DNA of 64,000 nucleotides, from assembly GCF_000430725.1 (NCBI RefSeq), contig NZ_AUMO01000032.1, forward strand, positions 1 through 64,000, written 5' to 3'. Each line of letters starts with the position of its first letter. Position 1 is the first letter of the stretch. Positions 19,608 to 29,627 of this stretch are shown piece by piece. This DNA comes from Azohydromonas australica DSM 1124 (GTDB taxonomy: Bacteria > Pseudomonadota > Gammaproteobacteria > Burkholderiales > Burkholderiaceae_C). The notes under the pieces were generated by a model that saw only the letters and a list, made by a program, of their open reading frames with translations, was not told the origin of the DNA and did no database searches. The translations under genes were made by a program, and so were the position numbers.

Positions 19608-20102
19608 TCAATGCTTGTGATCGTGCCCGTGCGTGTGCTCGGGCATTGACGCCGCGGCACCCGTGCTGCGGTTGCCCACCACCAGCTCGGTCTTCACCTC
19701 GCCGGATTTCTCGAAGCGCAGCACCAGCGGCAGCCGCTCGCCCGCGCGCAGCGGCGCCTTCAGGCCCATGAGCATGAGGTGCAGGCCGCCGGGCGCCAGA
19801 TCCACCGTGGCGCCCGCGGGCAGATCGATGGCGTCCACCTGGCGCATGCGCATCACGTCGCCGGACATCTGCATGCTGTGCAGCTCCACCCGCTCGGCCG
19901 CGGCGGTGCTGGCGCCCAGCAGCCGGTCGGCCGCACCGCCCGTGTTCTGCAAGCGGATATAGGCCCCGCCCACGGGCTGGCCGGCCACGGTGGGCCGAGC
20001 CCAGGCGTCACGGGCCTGGACGGTGCCCGATTGGGCCCAGGCGGCGGAATTCAGCAGCAGCGCGGCAGCCAGCAGGCCTTGGCGCAGGGTCGGGAGCTTC
20101 AT
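19608..20102 (-). CDS. Periplasmic copper chaperone PCu(A)C
   Basis: A 164-residue exported copper chaperone. A signal peptide (about 1-23, ending AAWAQ) is followed by the PCuAC domain with the Cu(I) ligands His/Met in VELHSMQMSGDVMRM and GGLHLMLMGLK. A His-rich tail, EHTHGHDHKH, can bind extra metal. Such proteins deliver copper to the CuA/CuB sites of cytochrome oxidase. It is 14 nt downstream of ycnI, which forms an operon with it in many bacteria. Confidence 0.93.
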   Translation of the reverse strand: MKLPTLRQGLLAAALLLNSAAWAQSGTVQARDAWARPTVAGQPVGGAYIRLQNTGGAADRLLGASTAAAERVELHSMQMSGDVMRMRQVDAIDLPAGATVDLAPGGLHLMLMGLKAPLRAGERLPLVLRFEKSGEVKTELVVGNRSTGAAASMPEHTHGHDHKH

Positions 20103-20116
20103 GGCGAGGTCTCGCT

Positions 20117-20653
20117 TCAGTGGTGATCGTGGCCGCCGGCCGCTGCAGGCAGCACCTCCAGCATCACGGCGGGATGGTCAGGGCGCGCGGCGGCCGGGTC
20201 CGTGGACGGCACCTGGAACCACTCGATGCGGCCGCGCTCGCACTCCTGCACCACCTGCAGCGCCAGGCGTTGCGGCTGCTCGGGCAGCGTCGCGACAAAG
20301 GCGAACTCGTCGGCAAAGGCATCGGGCACGCTGCCGCCTTCCCAGGTGATCTCGCGCACCTCCTCGGTGACCTGGCGGCCGTGGCGCAGGTAAGGCTGCG
20401 CCAGCGCCATGCGCGGCGCCGTCAGGCTCCAGCCGGGCTTGACCAGAGGTCGCGCGCCATGCAGCGCCTCGGGCAGGCGCACGCGCAGCCGTGTGGTGGC
20501 GCTGCCTTCGCAGCCATGGTTCACGCGCAGTGTCAGCTTCAGCGTCGCGCCGCCGGCAGCCGCGGGCGGCTCCAGGGTGACATGGGCCGATGCCGGCGCC
20601 GCGGCCAGCAGCGCCGCAGCCACCAGGACGAGCAGGGAGGAAAGACAGGTCAT
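20117..20653 (-). CDS. ycnI: YcnI-family copper-binding exported protein (DUF1775)
   Basis: A 178-residue exported protein of the YcnI family. The signal peptide (1-23, ending PASA) leaves a mature N-terminus starting HVTLEPP, whose first histidine is the copper ligand in this family. [11 protein letters not shown] and [19 protein letters not shown] are domain hallmarks. The C-terminus ends in HDHH. It works with the PCuAC chaperone encoded just downstream, probably in copper supply to periplasmic enzymes. Confidence 0.92.
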   Translation of the reverse strand: MTCLSSLLVLVAAALLAAAPASAHVTLEPPAAAGGATLKLTLRVNHGCEGSATTRLRVRLPEALHGARPLVKPGWSLTAPRMALAQPYLRHGRQVTEEVREITWEGGSVPDAFADEFAFVATLPEQPQRLALQVVQECERGRIEWFQVPSTDPAAARPDHPAVMLEVLPAAAGGHDHH

Positions 20654-20751
20654 TGGACGGTCTGGGCCTGGGAAGCAGCCGCCCCGGCAGGGGTGCGGGA
20701 CTTGAGCGGCGGCATCTTAGCCAGCCCCGGAGGGCGGCCGATAATGGCTGT

Positions 20752-21810
<1,059 letters not shown>

Positions 21811-21844
21811 GCCGCGGCGCCCTGAGCTCGAGGCCCCGGCCGGG

Positions 21845-22249
21845 CTACAGCATGTCCTCCACCACCAGGCGGTGGTAGCGCTCGGCCAGGCGCGCCCCGT
21901 GGCGCTGCACCACCTCGCCCACCCGCAGCGCCTGCTCCTCCTCGGGCGCGAACACGATCAGCCAGCCGCAGCCCTCGCGCGCCAGCTCGCAGTAGCGGCG
22001 CATGAGCACGATCTCGTGGCCGAACTCGGCCGTGCCGGAGACGCCTTCAAGGAGCTCGCGCATCTCGCGGCCCTCCTCCTCACCGGTGTAGAACAGGATG
22101 TCCTCCGGCCCGAAGCCCAGGTCGCGCAGATCGCGCGCGGCCTGCTGCGCCGCCGCGTCGTCGGGAAAGGCAATCACCACATGTCCGACGGGCTTGAAGG
22201 CACCGAAGGACACGGGCACCTGGGTCTTGGTCATCCGCTTCACCGTCAT
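21845..22249 (-). CDS. Hypothetical protein, predicted cytoplasmic alpha/beta
   Basis: A 134-residue protein I do not recognise by function. It has a mixed alpha/beta pattern (VGHVVIAFPDDAAAQQAARDL, then GFGPEDILFYTGEE) and no signal or membrane segment. The VIAFPDD...A..A..DL pattern resembles the fold of general stress proteins that bind their own sequence repeats, but this is weak. GGAGG 6 nt upstream supports the start. It is convergent with ruvB. Confidence 0.7.
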   Translation of the reverse strand: MTVKRMTKTQVPVSFGAFKPVGHVVIAFPDDAAAQQAARDLRDLGFGPEDILFYTGEEEGREMRELLEGVSGTAEFGHEIVLMRRYCELAREGCGWLIVFAPEEEQALRVGEVVQRHGARLAERYHRLVVEDML

Positions 22250-22336
22250 GGCCGACCTCCGCTGTGTGGAAGGCGACCGCGGGCAGCCGCCGCTGCCGGT
22301 GGCCTGCAGCGTCGCGGCCGCATCCAGGAACTAGGG

Positions 22337-22367
22337 CAAAACAAATGCCCGCCGAAGTGGCGGGCAT
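22337..22367 (-). terminator. Intrinsic terminator of the branched-chain ABC operon
   Basis: On the minus strand ATGCCCGCC and GGCGGGCAT form a 9-bp stem with a 5-nt loop, followed by TTGTTTT. It lies about 50 nt after the livM-type stop. Confidence 0.85.
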
Positions 22368-22419
22368 CGTGGCGGCCCAGGAGGCTGGCCGCAAGGCTTA
22401 GGGCCGGACGAGCGGCTTC

Positions 22420-23385
22420 TCAAGCTTCCTTGCGCCGACGCTGCTGCCAGGCCAGCAGTTCGCCCACGAAGCCACGGCGGAAGGCCACCACGCACACCAC
22501 GAAGATGGCGCCGATGATCACCGTCACCCACGAGCCCACGCGGTCGGCGAGGAAGTTCTGCAGCCCGATGATGGTGAAGGAGCCCAGCACCGGACCGGCA
22601 AAGGTACCCATGCCGCCCAGCAGCGTCATCAGCACCACCTCGCCCGAGAGCGACCAGTGCACGTCCGACAGGGTGGCGAAGCCCAGCACCAGCGTCTTGA
22701 GCGCGCCGGCCAGGCCAGCGATGGCAGTGGAGAGCACGAAGGCCAGCAGCTTGTACTTGTCCACGTCGTAGCCCAGCGAGACGGCGCGCGGCTCGTTCTC
22801 CCGGATGGCCTTGAGCACCTGCCCGTAGGGCGAGTGCACGATGCGGATCACGCCCAGGTACACGGCCACGAAGACGGCCAGCACCACGAAGTACATCGCC
22901 ACGTCGTTGGCCAGCGGGATGAAGCCCAGCAGGTGCCCGCGCGGCACGCCCTGCAGCCCGTCCTCGCCGCCGGTGAACGGCGCCTGCAGGCACACGAAGT
23001 ACACCATCTGCGCCATGGCCAGCGTGATCATGGCGAAGTAGATGCCCTGGCGCCGGATGGCGATGAGCCCGACCAGCAGCCCGATGAGCGCCGCGATGAC
23101 GGTGCCCGCCACCACGCCCAGCTCCGGCGACCAGCCCGCGCTGCGCACCAGCCAGCCCGTGGCGTAAGCGGCCGAGCCCATGAAGGCCGCGTGCCCGAAG
23201 GACAGCAGTCCCGTGAAGCCCAGCAGCAGGTTGAAGGCGCAGGCGAAGATGGCGAAGCACAGCGCCTTCATCATGAACACCGGGTACAGCCCGATGAACG
23301 GCGCGGCCACCAGCACCGCCAGCACGACCAGCCACAGCAGCCGCGAACGCCGCTCCAGGGTCACAGCAGAAGAGGTGGTGCTCAT
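22420..23385 (-). CDS. livM: Branched-chain amino acid-type ABC transporter permease (LivM)
   Basis: A 321-residue inner-membrane permease. It has about eight to nine hydrophobic segments and the LivM hallmarks NLLLGFTGLLSFGHAAFMG and SPYGQVLKAIRENEPRAVSLG (cited by their cores). It forms the channel with the LivH-type subunit. Two ATGs overlap the livH stop; the second (23385) is chosen because AGGAG lies 5 nt upstream. A short tail of Arg/Lys follows. It is the last gene of the operon, before a terminator. Confidence 0.92.
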   Translation of the reverse strand: MSTTSSAVTLERRSRLLWLVVLAVLVAAPFIGLYPVFMMKALCFAIFACAFNLLLGFTGLLSFGHAAFMGSAAYATGWLVRSAGWSPELGVVAGTVIAALIGLLVGLIAIRRQGIYFAMITLAMAQMVYFVCLQAPFTGGEDGLQGVPRGHLLGFIPLANDVAMYFVVLAVFVAVYLGVIRIVHSPYGQVLKAIRENEPRAVSLGYDVDKYKLLAFVLSTAIAGLAGALKTLVLGFATLSDVHWSLSGEVVLMTLLGGMGTFAGPVLGSFTIIGLQNFLADRVGSWVTVIIGAIFVVCVVAFRRGFVGELLAWQQRRRKEA

Positions 23386-24269
23386 CATTTCTCCTTGCCG
23401 AACAGCCCGGCGGGCCGAAGCACCAGCACGATGGCCATGATCACGAACACCACGATGCTGGACGCCTCGGGATAGAAGACCTTGGTCAGGCCTTCCACCA
23501 GCCCCAGCATCAGCCCGGTGAGGATCGAGCCCAGGATCGAGCCCATGCCACCGATGACCACCACCGCGAACACAACGATGATGAGGTTGCTGCCCATCAG
23601 CGGCGTGACCTGGATCACCGGCGCGGCCAGCACGCCCGCCAGAGCCGCCAGCCCGGCGCCGGCGGCGTAGGTGAGCATCACCATCACCGGCACGTTGATG
23701 CCGAAGGCCTGCACCAGCGCCGGGTTCTCGGTGCCGGCGCGCAGCGTCGCCCCGAGCGGCGTCTTCTCGATCAGGAACCAGGTGCCCAGGCACACCACCA
23801 GCGAGGCCCCGATGACCCAGGCGCGGTAGTTGGGCAGCACCATGAAGCCCAGGTTGGTGGCGCCCTGCAGCAGCTCTGGCACCGGGTACTGCTGGCCCGA
23901 GACACCGAACTGCTCGCGGAACACCCCTTCGGCAATGAGTGCCAGCCCGAAGGTCAGCAGCAGCCCGTAGAGCGGATCGAGCTTGTAGAGCTGCTTGAGC
24001 AGCGTGCGCTCGATCACCACGCCCAGCGCGCCCACCACCAGCGGCGCCAGCAGCAGCGCGGCCCAGTAGTTGATGCCCAGGTACTCCAGCCCCAGCCACG
24101 CCACGTAGGCGCCGATCATGTACAGCGCGCCGTGCGCGAAGTTCACGATGCCCAGCAGGCCGAAGATCACGGCCAGCCCGAGGCTGAGCATGGCGTAGAA
24201 GGAGCCGTTGACCAGGCCCAGCATGAGCTGGCCCAGGAAGGCCTGGTGCGGTATGCCGAAGATGTCCAC
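23385..24269 (-). CDS. livH: Branched-chain amino acid-type ABC transporter permease (LivH)
   Basis: A 294-residue permease with about eight membrane segments. Hallmarks are VNGSFYAMLSLGLAVIFG, LLGIVNFAHGALYMIGAY and the EAA-like loop LRAGTENPALVQAFGINV. It pairs with LivM in the membrane. Its stop is shared with the livM start. The ligand is not fixed by the permeases: this family also moves aromatic acids and amides. An 89-nt gap separates it from the binding-protein gene upstream. Confidence 0.92.
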   Translation of the reverse strand: MDIFGIPHQAFLGQLMLGLVNGSFYAMLSLGLAVIFGLLGIVNFAHGALYMIGAYVAWLGLEYLGINYWAALLLAPLVVGALGVVIERTLLKQLYKLDPLYGLLLTFGLALIAEGVFREQFGVSGQQYPVPELLQGATNLGFMVLPNYRAWVIGASLVVCLGTWFLIEKTPLGATLRAGTENPALVQAFGINVPVMVMLTYAAGAGLAALAGVLAAPVIQVTPLMGSNLIIVVFAVVVIGGMGSILGSILTGLMLGLVEGLTKVFYPEASSIVVFVIMAIVLVLRPAGLFGKEK

Positions 24270-24358
24270 GTGGTCCAGTCCCGGTGCGGAATGCGGTTGC
24301 GACGCGCCGTCCTCAGCCCTCGCCCCGGACAGGGCGCGTCGCGCGGGAGCTCAGCGCG

Positions 24359-25564
24359 TCACTGCTTCCACAGCGCGCACTTGCTCTCGGCCTTGGTCGT
24401 GAAGGCCGCGTCGCCCTTGATGGTCTCCACGACGTTGTAGTAGTCCCAGGGCTCGGTGGACTGCGCCGGCGTCTTGACCTGCATGAGGTACATGTCGTGC
24501 ACCATGCGGCCGTCATCGCGCACGTAGCCGTTCTTGGCGAAGACGTCGTTGACCTTGCTCTTCTTGAGCTGGGCCATCACCTTGTCGCCGTCATCGGTGC
24601 CGACGGCCTTGACCGCCTGCAGGTAGTTCAGCGCCACCGAGTAGTCGGCGGCCTGCAGCGACGACGGCATGCGCTTGACCTTGTCGAAGAACTTGCGGCC
24701 CCAGGCACGGCTCTCGGCGTCGCGGTTCCAGTACCAGCTGTCGGTGAGGTACATGCCCTGCGTGTTCTTCAGGCCCAGCGAGTGCACGTCGTTGATGAAC
24801 ATCAGCAGCCCGGCGAGCTTCATCGACTTGGTAATGCCGAACTCGTTGGCTGCCTTGATGGCGTTGATGGTGTCGCCGCCGGCGTTGGCCAGGCCCAGGA
24901 TCTGTGCCTTGCTCGACTGCGCCTGCAGCAGGAAGCTGGAGAAGTCGCTGGCCGAGAGCGGGTGCTTGACCGAGCCGGCCACGCTGCCGCCCGTGGCTTT
25001 GACGACGTTGGCGGTGTCATTCTGCAGTGCCTGGCCGAAGGCGTAGTCGGCGGTGAGGAAGAACCAGCTCTTGCCGCCAGCACGCACCACCGCACCGCCG
25101 GTGCCCTTGGCCAGGGCTACCGTGTCGTAGGCCCAGTGCACGGTGTAGGGAGAGCATTGCTCGTTGGTCAGGGCCGAGGTGCCCGCACCCACGGCGATGA
25201 AGGGCTTCTTCTTCTCGGCCGCCACCTTGGCCATGGCCAGGCTGGTGCCGGAGTTGGTGCCGCCGATGAGCATGTCCATGCCCTGCGTGTCGAACCACTC
25301 GCGCGCCTTGGCGGCAGCGACGTCGGCCTTGTTCTGGTGGTCGGCGGTGAGCAGCTCGATCTTCTTGCCGTTGACGTTGCCGCCCAGCTCGGCGATGGCC
25401 ATGCGGATGGCCTCGGCGCCGGCCTGGCCGTCGATGTCGGAATACAGGCCGCCCATGTCGGTGATGAAGCCGATGCGGATCACGTCGCCCGAGAACTGGG
25501 CATGCGCCGTGCCAATGGATGCAAGCACAACGGCACAGCCGGCGGCGAGGGTCTTGAGTTTCAT
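24359..25564 (-). CDS. livK: Branched-chain amino acid-type ABC transporter substrate-binding protein
   Basis: A 401-residue periplasmic binding protein. A signal peptide (about 1-22, cleaved after AHA) is followed by a type I periplasmic-binding fold: IRIGFITDMGGLYSDIDGQ and MLIGGTNSGTSLAMAKVA. The mature protein resembles binding proteins of aromatic or other carboxylate uptake systems as much as leucine binders, so the ligand is open. AAGGAG 6 nt upstream gives a strong start. It lies in the middle of the operon, between livF and livH. Confidence 0.9.
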   Translation of the reverse strand: MKLKTLAAGCAVVLASIGTAHAQFSGDVIRIGFITDMGGLYSDIDGQAGAEAIRMAIAELGGNVNGKKIELLTADHQNKADVAAAKAREWFDTQGMDMLIGGTNSGTSLAMAKVAAEKKKPFIAVGAGTSALTNEQCSPYTVHWAYDTVALAKGTGGAVVRAGGKSWFFLTADYAFGQALQNDTANVVKATGGSVAGSVKHPLSASDFSSFLLQAQSSKAQILGLANAGGDTINAIKAANEFGITKSMKLAGLLMFINDVHSLGLKNTQGMYLTDSWYWNRDAESRAWGRKFFDKVKRMPSSLQAADYSVALNYLQAVKAVGTDDGDKVMAQLKKSKVNDVFAKNGYVRDDGRMVHDMYLMQVKTPAQSTEPWDYYNVVETIKGDAAFTTKAESKCALWKQ

Positions 25565-25600
25565 TTCAGGTCTCCTTTACGGGGGTGGTACTTCAAATCC

Positions 25601-26395
25601 TCAAACGCCCAGGTACTCCCGCAGCTTCTGGCTGTGCTGCGGCAGCTGGGCCTGGGTGAATTCCTCGATCACGCGGCCGTGCTCCATCACGAGGAACCGG
25701 TCCGCCAACGGGGCGGCGAAGCGGAAGTTCTGTTCCACCATCACGATGGTGTAGCCCTGGCGGCGCAGCGCCAGCACCATCTCAGCCAGCTTCTGCACGA
25801 TCACCGGGGCCAGGCCTTCGGAAATCTCGTCGAGCAGCAGCAGCCGCGCACCGGTGCGCAGGATGCGCGCCACCGCCAGCATCTGCTGCTCGCCGCCCGA
25901 GAGCCGCGTGCCCTGGCTCGAAGCGCGCTCGCGCAGGTTGGGGAACATGGTGTAGATCTGCTCCACGCTCATGCCGCCCTTGGTGAGCACGGGCGGCAGC
26001 ATCAGGTTCTCCTGCGTGGAGAGGCTGGAGAAGATGCCGCGCTCCTCGGGGCAGTAGCCCACGCCTAGCCGCGCGATACGGTGCGTGGGCATGGAAATGC
26101 TCTCGGCGCCGTGAACCTTGATCGAGCCCTTGCGGCTGCCCGTGAGGCCCATGATGGCGCGCAGCGTGGTCGTGCGCCCGGCGCCGTTGCGCCCCAGCAG
26201 CGTCACCACTTCGCCCTCGTCGACCGCGAAGTCCACGCCGTGCAGCACGTGCGACTCGCCGTACCAGGCGTGCAGGTCGCGCACCTCCAGCAAGCGCCGG
26301 CGCGTGCCGCCGGGCGCGGTGGCGGCCGCAGGGGCGGTGGTGGCGGGCTGCATGCCCGCGGACGGCAGCGGGGTGACCACGTCGGTGCGTTCCAT
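25601..26395 (-). CDS. livF: Branched-chain amino acid-type ABC transporter ATP-binding protein (LivF)
   Basis: A 264-residue ABC ATPase. After an Ala/Thr/Pro-rich 33-residue extension come Walker A GRNGAGRTTT, signature LSGGEQQ, Walker B LLLLDEISEGLAP and the H-loop region MVEQN, where the usual His is Gln as in other LivF proteins. The invariant Walker A lysine is an arginine (R74), which should weaken ATP binding if it is not normal for this subfamily. Its ATG overlaps the livG stop by one base. Confidence 0.92.
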   Translation of the reverse strand: MERTDVVTPLPSAGMQPATTAPAAATAPGGTRRRLLEVRDLHAWYGESHVLHGVDFAVDEGEVVTLLGRNGAGRTTTLRAIMGLTGSRKGSIKVHGAESISMPTHRIARLGVGYCPEERGIFSSLSTQENLMLPPVLTKGGMSVEQIYTMFPNLRERASSQGTRLSGGEQQMLAVARILRTGARLLLLDEISEGLAPVIVQKLAEMVLALRRQGYTIVMVEQNFRFAAPLADRFLVMEHGRVIEEFTQAQLPQHSQKLREYLGV

Positions 26396-27171
26396 CAGTG
26401 CGCTCCCTGCAGTTCGACGTTGGCGCTGCCCATGTAGGCCTCCACCACCGCCGGGTTGGCCGACACCTGCGCGTACGGCCCCTCGGCCAGCACAGCACCG
26501 CGCTGCAGCACCGTGATGGTGTCGGCGATGCTGGAGACCACGCTCATGTTGTGCTCCACCATCAGCACCGTGCGGTCGGCGGCCACCTTCTTGATGAGCT
26601 GGCGGATGCGGTCCACGTCCTCGATGCCCATGCCCTGCGTGGGCTCGTCCAGCAGCATCAGCCGCGGCTCCATCGCCAGCGTGGTGGCGATCTCCAGCGA
26701 GCGCTTGCGCCCGTAGCTCAGCTCCACCGCCGGCAGCTCGGCATAGCGCTGCAGGTCCACCGCATGCAGCAGCTCCATCGCGCGCTCGTTGAGCACATTG
26801 AGCGAGCGCTCGGAACGCCAGAACTGGAACGAGGGCCCCAGCTTCTTGCGCTGCAGCGCCACGCGCACGTTCTCCAGCACCGTGAGGTGCGGGAACACGG
26901 CCGAGATCTGGAAGGAGCGGATCACGCCGCGGCGCGCCACCTGCGCCGGCGCCTCGCGGGTGATGTCCTCGCCCTCGAAGAAGATGCGTCCCGAGCTGGG
27001 CTGCAGGAACTTGGTGAGCAGGTTGAAGCAGGTGGTCTTGCCTGCGCCGTTGGGGCCGATCAGCGCGTGGATCGTGCCGCGGCGCACGCGCAGGTTGACC
27101 TTGTTGACCGCGACAAAGCCTTTGAACTCACGGGTAAGGTCCTGGGTTTCCAGGATGTATTCGCCGCTCAT
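26395..27171 (-). CDS. livG: Branched-chain amino acid-type ABC transporter ATP-binding protein (LivG)
   Basis: A 258-residue ABC ATPase with canonical Walker A GPNGAGKTT, signature LSYGRKRSLEIA (usually LSYGQQR), Walker B LMLLDEPTQGM and H-loop MVEHNM. The C-terminal LivG extension (PYAQVSANPAVVEAYMG) is present. The start MSGEYILET overlaps the stop of the IclR gene by 4 nt. It partners LivF under the LivH/LivM channel. Confidence 0.94.
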   Translation of the reverse strand: MSGEYILETQDLTREFKGFVAVNKVNLRVRRGTIHALIGPNGAGKTTCFNLLTKFLQPSSGRIFFEGEDITREAPAQVARRGVIRSFQISAVFPHLTVLENVRVALQRKKLGPSFQFWRSERSLNVLNERAMELLHAVDLQRYAELPAVELSYGRKRSLEIATTLAMEPRLMLLDEPTQGMGIEDVDRIRQLIKKVAADRTVLMVEHNMSVVSSIADTITVLQRGAVLAEGPYAQVSANPAVVEAYMGSANVELQGAH

Positions 27172-28058
27172 GCGCCGACTCCTTGCTTGTCGATGTCCGG
27201 ACGAGCCGGCGGCACCGAGCCGCCCAGCCGCTGCGTGAGCTCGCGCGCCGTGCCCAACACCACTTCCAGGTGCCGCGCACTGGCATCGGTGCCGAGCATG
27301 CTCTTGTTGATGCACACGCCCACGCCGGCCACGGCCTGGCCCGAGGCATCGAACACCGCCGCGCCCATGCAGTACACGCCCTCGCGCACGCCTTCGTCGT
27401 CGATGCTGTAGCCGCGCTCGCGCGTGACACGCAGCTCGCGCTTGAGCGCCGCGCGCGTGAGCGGTCCCTTGCCCGACATGCGCGGCAACGGGTCGGTCGT
27501 GAAGAGCTGCGCCAGCCGCTCCGGGCTCTGGTGCGCCAGCATCGCCTTGCCCGTGGCAGCCAGATGCGCTGGCAACCTCATGCCTACGGTGAAGGCCAGA
27601 CCCAACGGACGCCGCCCGGGACGCGCCGCCACGTACACCACCTCGGTGCCGTCGAGCACCGAGAGGATGATGGTCTCATCGTGCGCGCCGCCGGCCGCGG
27701 CTTTCCACAGCGCGTTGAACTCGTCCGTCACCTGCGTGCCGGCCACGAAGGCTTCGGCCAGCCCCATCACGCGCGCACCGATGAGAAAGGCGCCGTCGGG
27801 CTGGCGGCGCAGGTAGCCGAAGTTCAGCAGCGTGTTGCACAGCCCGTGCACGCTGCTCTTGGGATAGCCCAGCTCTGCCGCCAGCCGCGCCAGCGTCAGC
27901 GGCGTGCGCGACTGCGCGATGCGCTCCAGCAGCGTGAGTGCCCGCGCAACGGCCGGCACCAGCGGCACTTGCGGCAACGCTGCGTCACCCGTACTCAATG
28001 CCGCGGGACGAGCGGCGGCACGGCGCGCACGATTGGCGATGACGGCGGAGTTGTTCAA
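27168..28058 (-). CDS. IclR-family transcriptional regulator heading the ABC operon
   Basis: A 296-residue IclR-type regulator. The N-terminal winged HTH (about 35-95) reads ALTLLERIAQSRTPLTLARL and YPKSSVHGLCNTLLNFGYL. The C-terminal effector domain contains RLPAHLAATGKAMLA and GYSIDDEGVREGVYCMGAAVFD. It is the first gene of iclR-livGFKHM and overlaps livG by 4 nt, so it probably controls the operon and itself in response to the imported compound. The start is a TTG at 28058, with no good ATG before the domain. Confidence 0.9.
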   Translation of the reverse strand: MNNSAVIANRARRAAARPAALSTGDAALPQVPLVPAVARALTLLERIAQSRTPLTLARLAAELGYPKSSVHGLCNTLLNFGYLRRQPDGAFLIGARVMGLAEAFVAGTQVTDEFNALWKAAAGGAHDETIILSVLDGTEVVYVAARPGRRPLGLAFTVGMRLPAHLAATGKAMLAHQSPERLAQLFTTDPLPRMSGKGPLTRAALKRELRVTRERGYSIDDEGVREGVYCMGAAVFDASGQAVAGVGVCINKSMLGTDASARHLEVVLGTARELTQRLGGSVPPARPDIDKQGVGA

Positions 28059-28361
28059 CCGGCTGAATGCAATTCAATAGACGGAACCGGATAGTCCGCA
28101 CTCGCCGCTTGCCTGTCATCAACGTCACCACCAAACCACGGGAATGTCCTGTTGGGGGAAACCCTGTCAACAACCTGTGTGCACGCGCGCTGCTTTCCAC
28201 AGCTCTGCCGTGCCTTGCACATCCAGGTTGCGTGCGAAATCACACTGAGGGGGGATGCGAGTTCCCCCATCAAGGTGATGGCAGGTGCTTGCGGGCTGCG
28301 GCAGCCGGCCGCGCCCCGGTCACTGCGGGCTTGCCACGCGGTGCCGCGCGGCGCGCGGGCC
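28059..28361. other. Intergenic region: IclR-operon promoter side and pilin 3' flank
   Basis: No gene is seen. On the minus strand a TTGACA (28165-28170) is the best -35 candidate for the iclR-liv operon, but its -10 (ACATTC, 17 nt on) is poor. No clear operator palindrome or terminator for the upstream minor-pilin gene was found. Confidence 0.4.
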
Positions 28362-28802
28362 TCAGCGGCTCCAGCAGTCCGACGGCGTGCGTACCGCGCT
28401 GCCGTGGCGCATCGTCACCGCCAGCGTGGTGCAGCCGCTGTCGCCGGCCTGGCTGCGGCCCGCCACGGCGACGGCCGTGACGGCATAGCCGGCGGCACCG
28501 GCATCGGACAGCGTCAAGGTGTAGTAGCCGCCCGCGCTAGCGGCGTTCAGGCCCAGCCCTTGCGGCGGTGGCGCGGCCAGCTCCGCCGCGTAGCCGGGAT
28601 GGGCGCCGCGCCAGCGCTCCTGCGCCTGCTCCACCTGCATCAGCGCCACCACCGCGTCGGTGCGGCGGCTCTTGCGTACCTGCGCCATGTAGGAGGGGTA
28701 GGCCATGGCGGCCACCACCGCGGCAATGGCCAGAGCCACCACCGCTTCCACCAGCGTGAAGCCCGCGCCGGCAGGTCCTTTGGATGCGTTCGTGTGCGCC
28801 AT
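28362..28802 (-). CDS. pilE: Type IV pilin-like protein (PilE-type minor pilin)
   Basis: A 146-residue pilin. The prepilin leader ends in GAG|FTLVEAVVALAIAA, with Gly-Phe cleavage, Glu5 and the N-terminal hydrophobic helix. It is followed by AYPSYMAQVRKSRRTDA and a small C-terminal domain with a Cys pair (GDSGCTT and SDCWSR) that would close the D-loop. PilE-type minor pilins prime or decorate type IV pili at the inner membrane. No other pilin genes are nearby, so it is isolated. The start may instead be the ATG at 28823. Confidence 0.85.
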   Translation of the reverse strand: MAHTNASKGPAGAGFTLVEAVVALAIAAVVAAMAYPSYMAQVRKSRRTDAVVALMQVEQAQERWRGAHPGYAAELAAPPPQGLGLNAASAGGYYTLTLSDAGAAGYAVTAVAVAGRSQAGDSGCTTLAVTMRHGSAVRTPSDCWSR

Positions 28803-28955
28803 CGCCGCAGTGTGTGCACGCATCGACGCGGCAGGTACGGCACGGGGCGCGCGGCCCCCCAGGCGTGCGTCAGTAGAACTTCGGGTCAGCCAATACGCGC
28901 AGCGGCGCGGACGCCGCGCCCGCGACCCGGGGCCCGCCGCCGTGGGCCGCAGCGC

Positions 28956-29591
28956 TCAGGACAGTTCGTCCAGCGCCGGACGCGCCAGGTGCGCGTCGTC
29001 GCTCCAGCCCACGAGCATGAAGCCTTGCGGCGTGTGCAGCAGCCGGTTGAGCGTGGCGTTGCCAACCTGCCAGGTGCGCGGCGCCTGCAGGTCCAGCCGC
29101 GTGGCGGCGCGGTAGAGGCAGTCGAGCACGCCGCCATGCGAGACCAGCGCGATCGACTGCCCCGGGTGGCGCGCCGCCAGCCGGGCCGCCGCCGTCACGC
29201 AGCGCTCGTAGAAGTCGTTCAGCGTTTCCCCGCCCTCGGGACCGAAGTCGGGATCGCGCCGCCGCCAGCGCAGGCTTTCTTCGGGCCAGCGCTGCTCGAT
29301 CTCGTCGAAGCGCAGCCCCTCGAAGCGGCCGAACAGCCGCTCGCGCAGCCCCGGCTCGGCCTGCACCGGCAGTCCGGCGGCCTGCGCGAAGGGCATGGCG
29401 GTTTCGATGGCCCGCCCCAGGTCGCTGGCATAGATGGCGTGCAGCGGCTCGTCGGCCAGCGCCTGCGCCAGGCACCGGGCCTGCCAGCGCCCGTTGGCGT
29501 TGAGCGGGATGTCGGTGTGGCCCTGGATGCGCGTATCGGCGTTCCAGTCGGTTTCGCCGTGGCGGATGGCAATGATGCGGGTGGGTTCCAG
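28956..29591 (-). CDS. Histidine phosphatase family protein with a non-ATG start
   Basis: A phosphoglycerate-mutase-like phosphatase of about 211 residues. The catalytic motif IAIRHGET has the nucleophile histidine near residue 11. Further motifs are NANGRWQA, YASDLGRAIETA, GESL-type GGETLNDFYER and the second catalytic His in LVSHGGVLD. The frame holds no ATG, GTG or TTG between the stop of the upstream gene (29628-29630, same frame) and the RHG motif. CTG at 29589-29591, with AAAGGA 6 nt upstream, is the best start. Substrate unknown; homologues act on phosphosugars or cobalamin intermediates. Confidence 0.82.
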   Translation of the reverse strand: MEPTRIIAIRHGETDWNADTRIQGHTDIPLNANGRWQARCLAQALADEPLHAIYASDLGRAIETAMPFAQAAGLPVQAEPGLRERLFGRFEGLRFDEIEQRWPEESLRWRRRDPDFGPEGGETLNDFYERCVTAAARLAARHPGQSIALVSHGGVLDCLYRAATRLDLQAPRTWQVGNATLNRLLHTPQGFMLVGWSDDAHLARPALDELS

Positions 29592-29627
29592 GGGAATTCC
29601 TTTGCAGCGCAGGCTGCGCGGCGGCGC

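Noticed and set aside
28870..29475. Long Ala/Arg-rich frame overlapping the histidine phosphatase
   Set aside because: It is an out-of-frame translation of GC-rich coding sequence. The frame ending at 28956 carries the full catalytic motifs.
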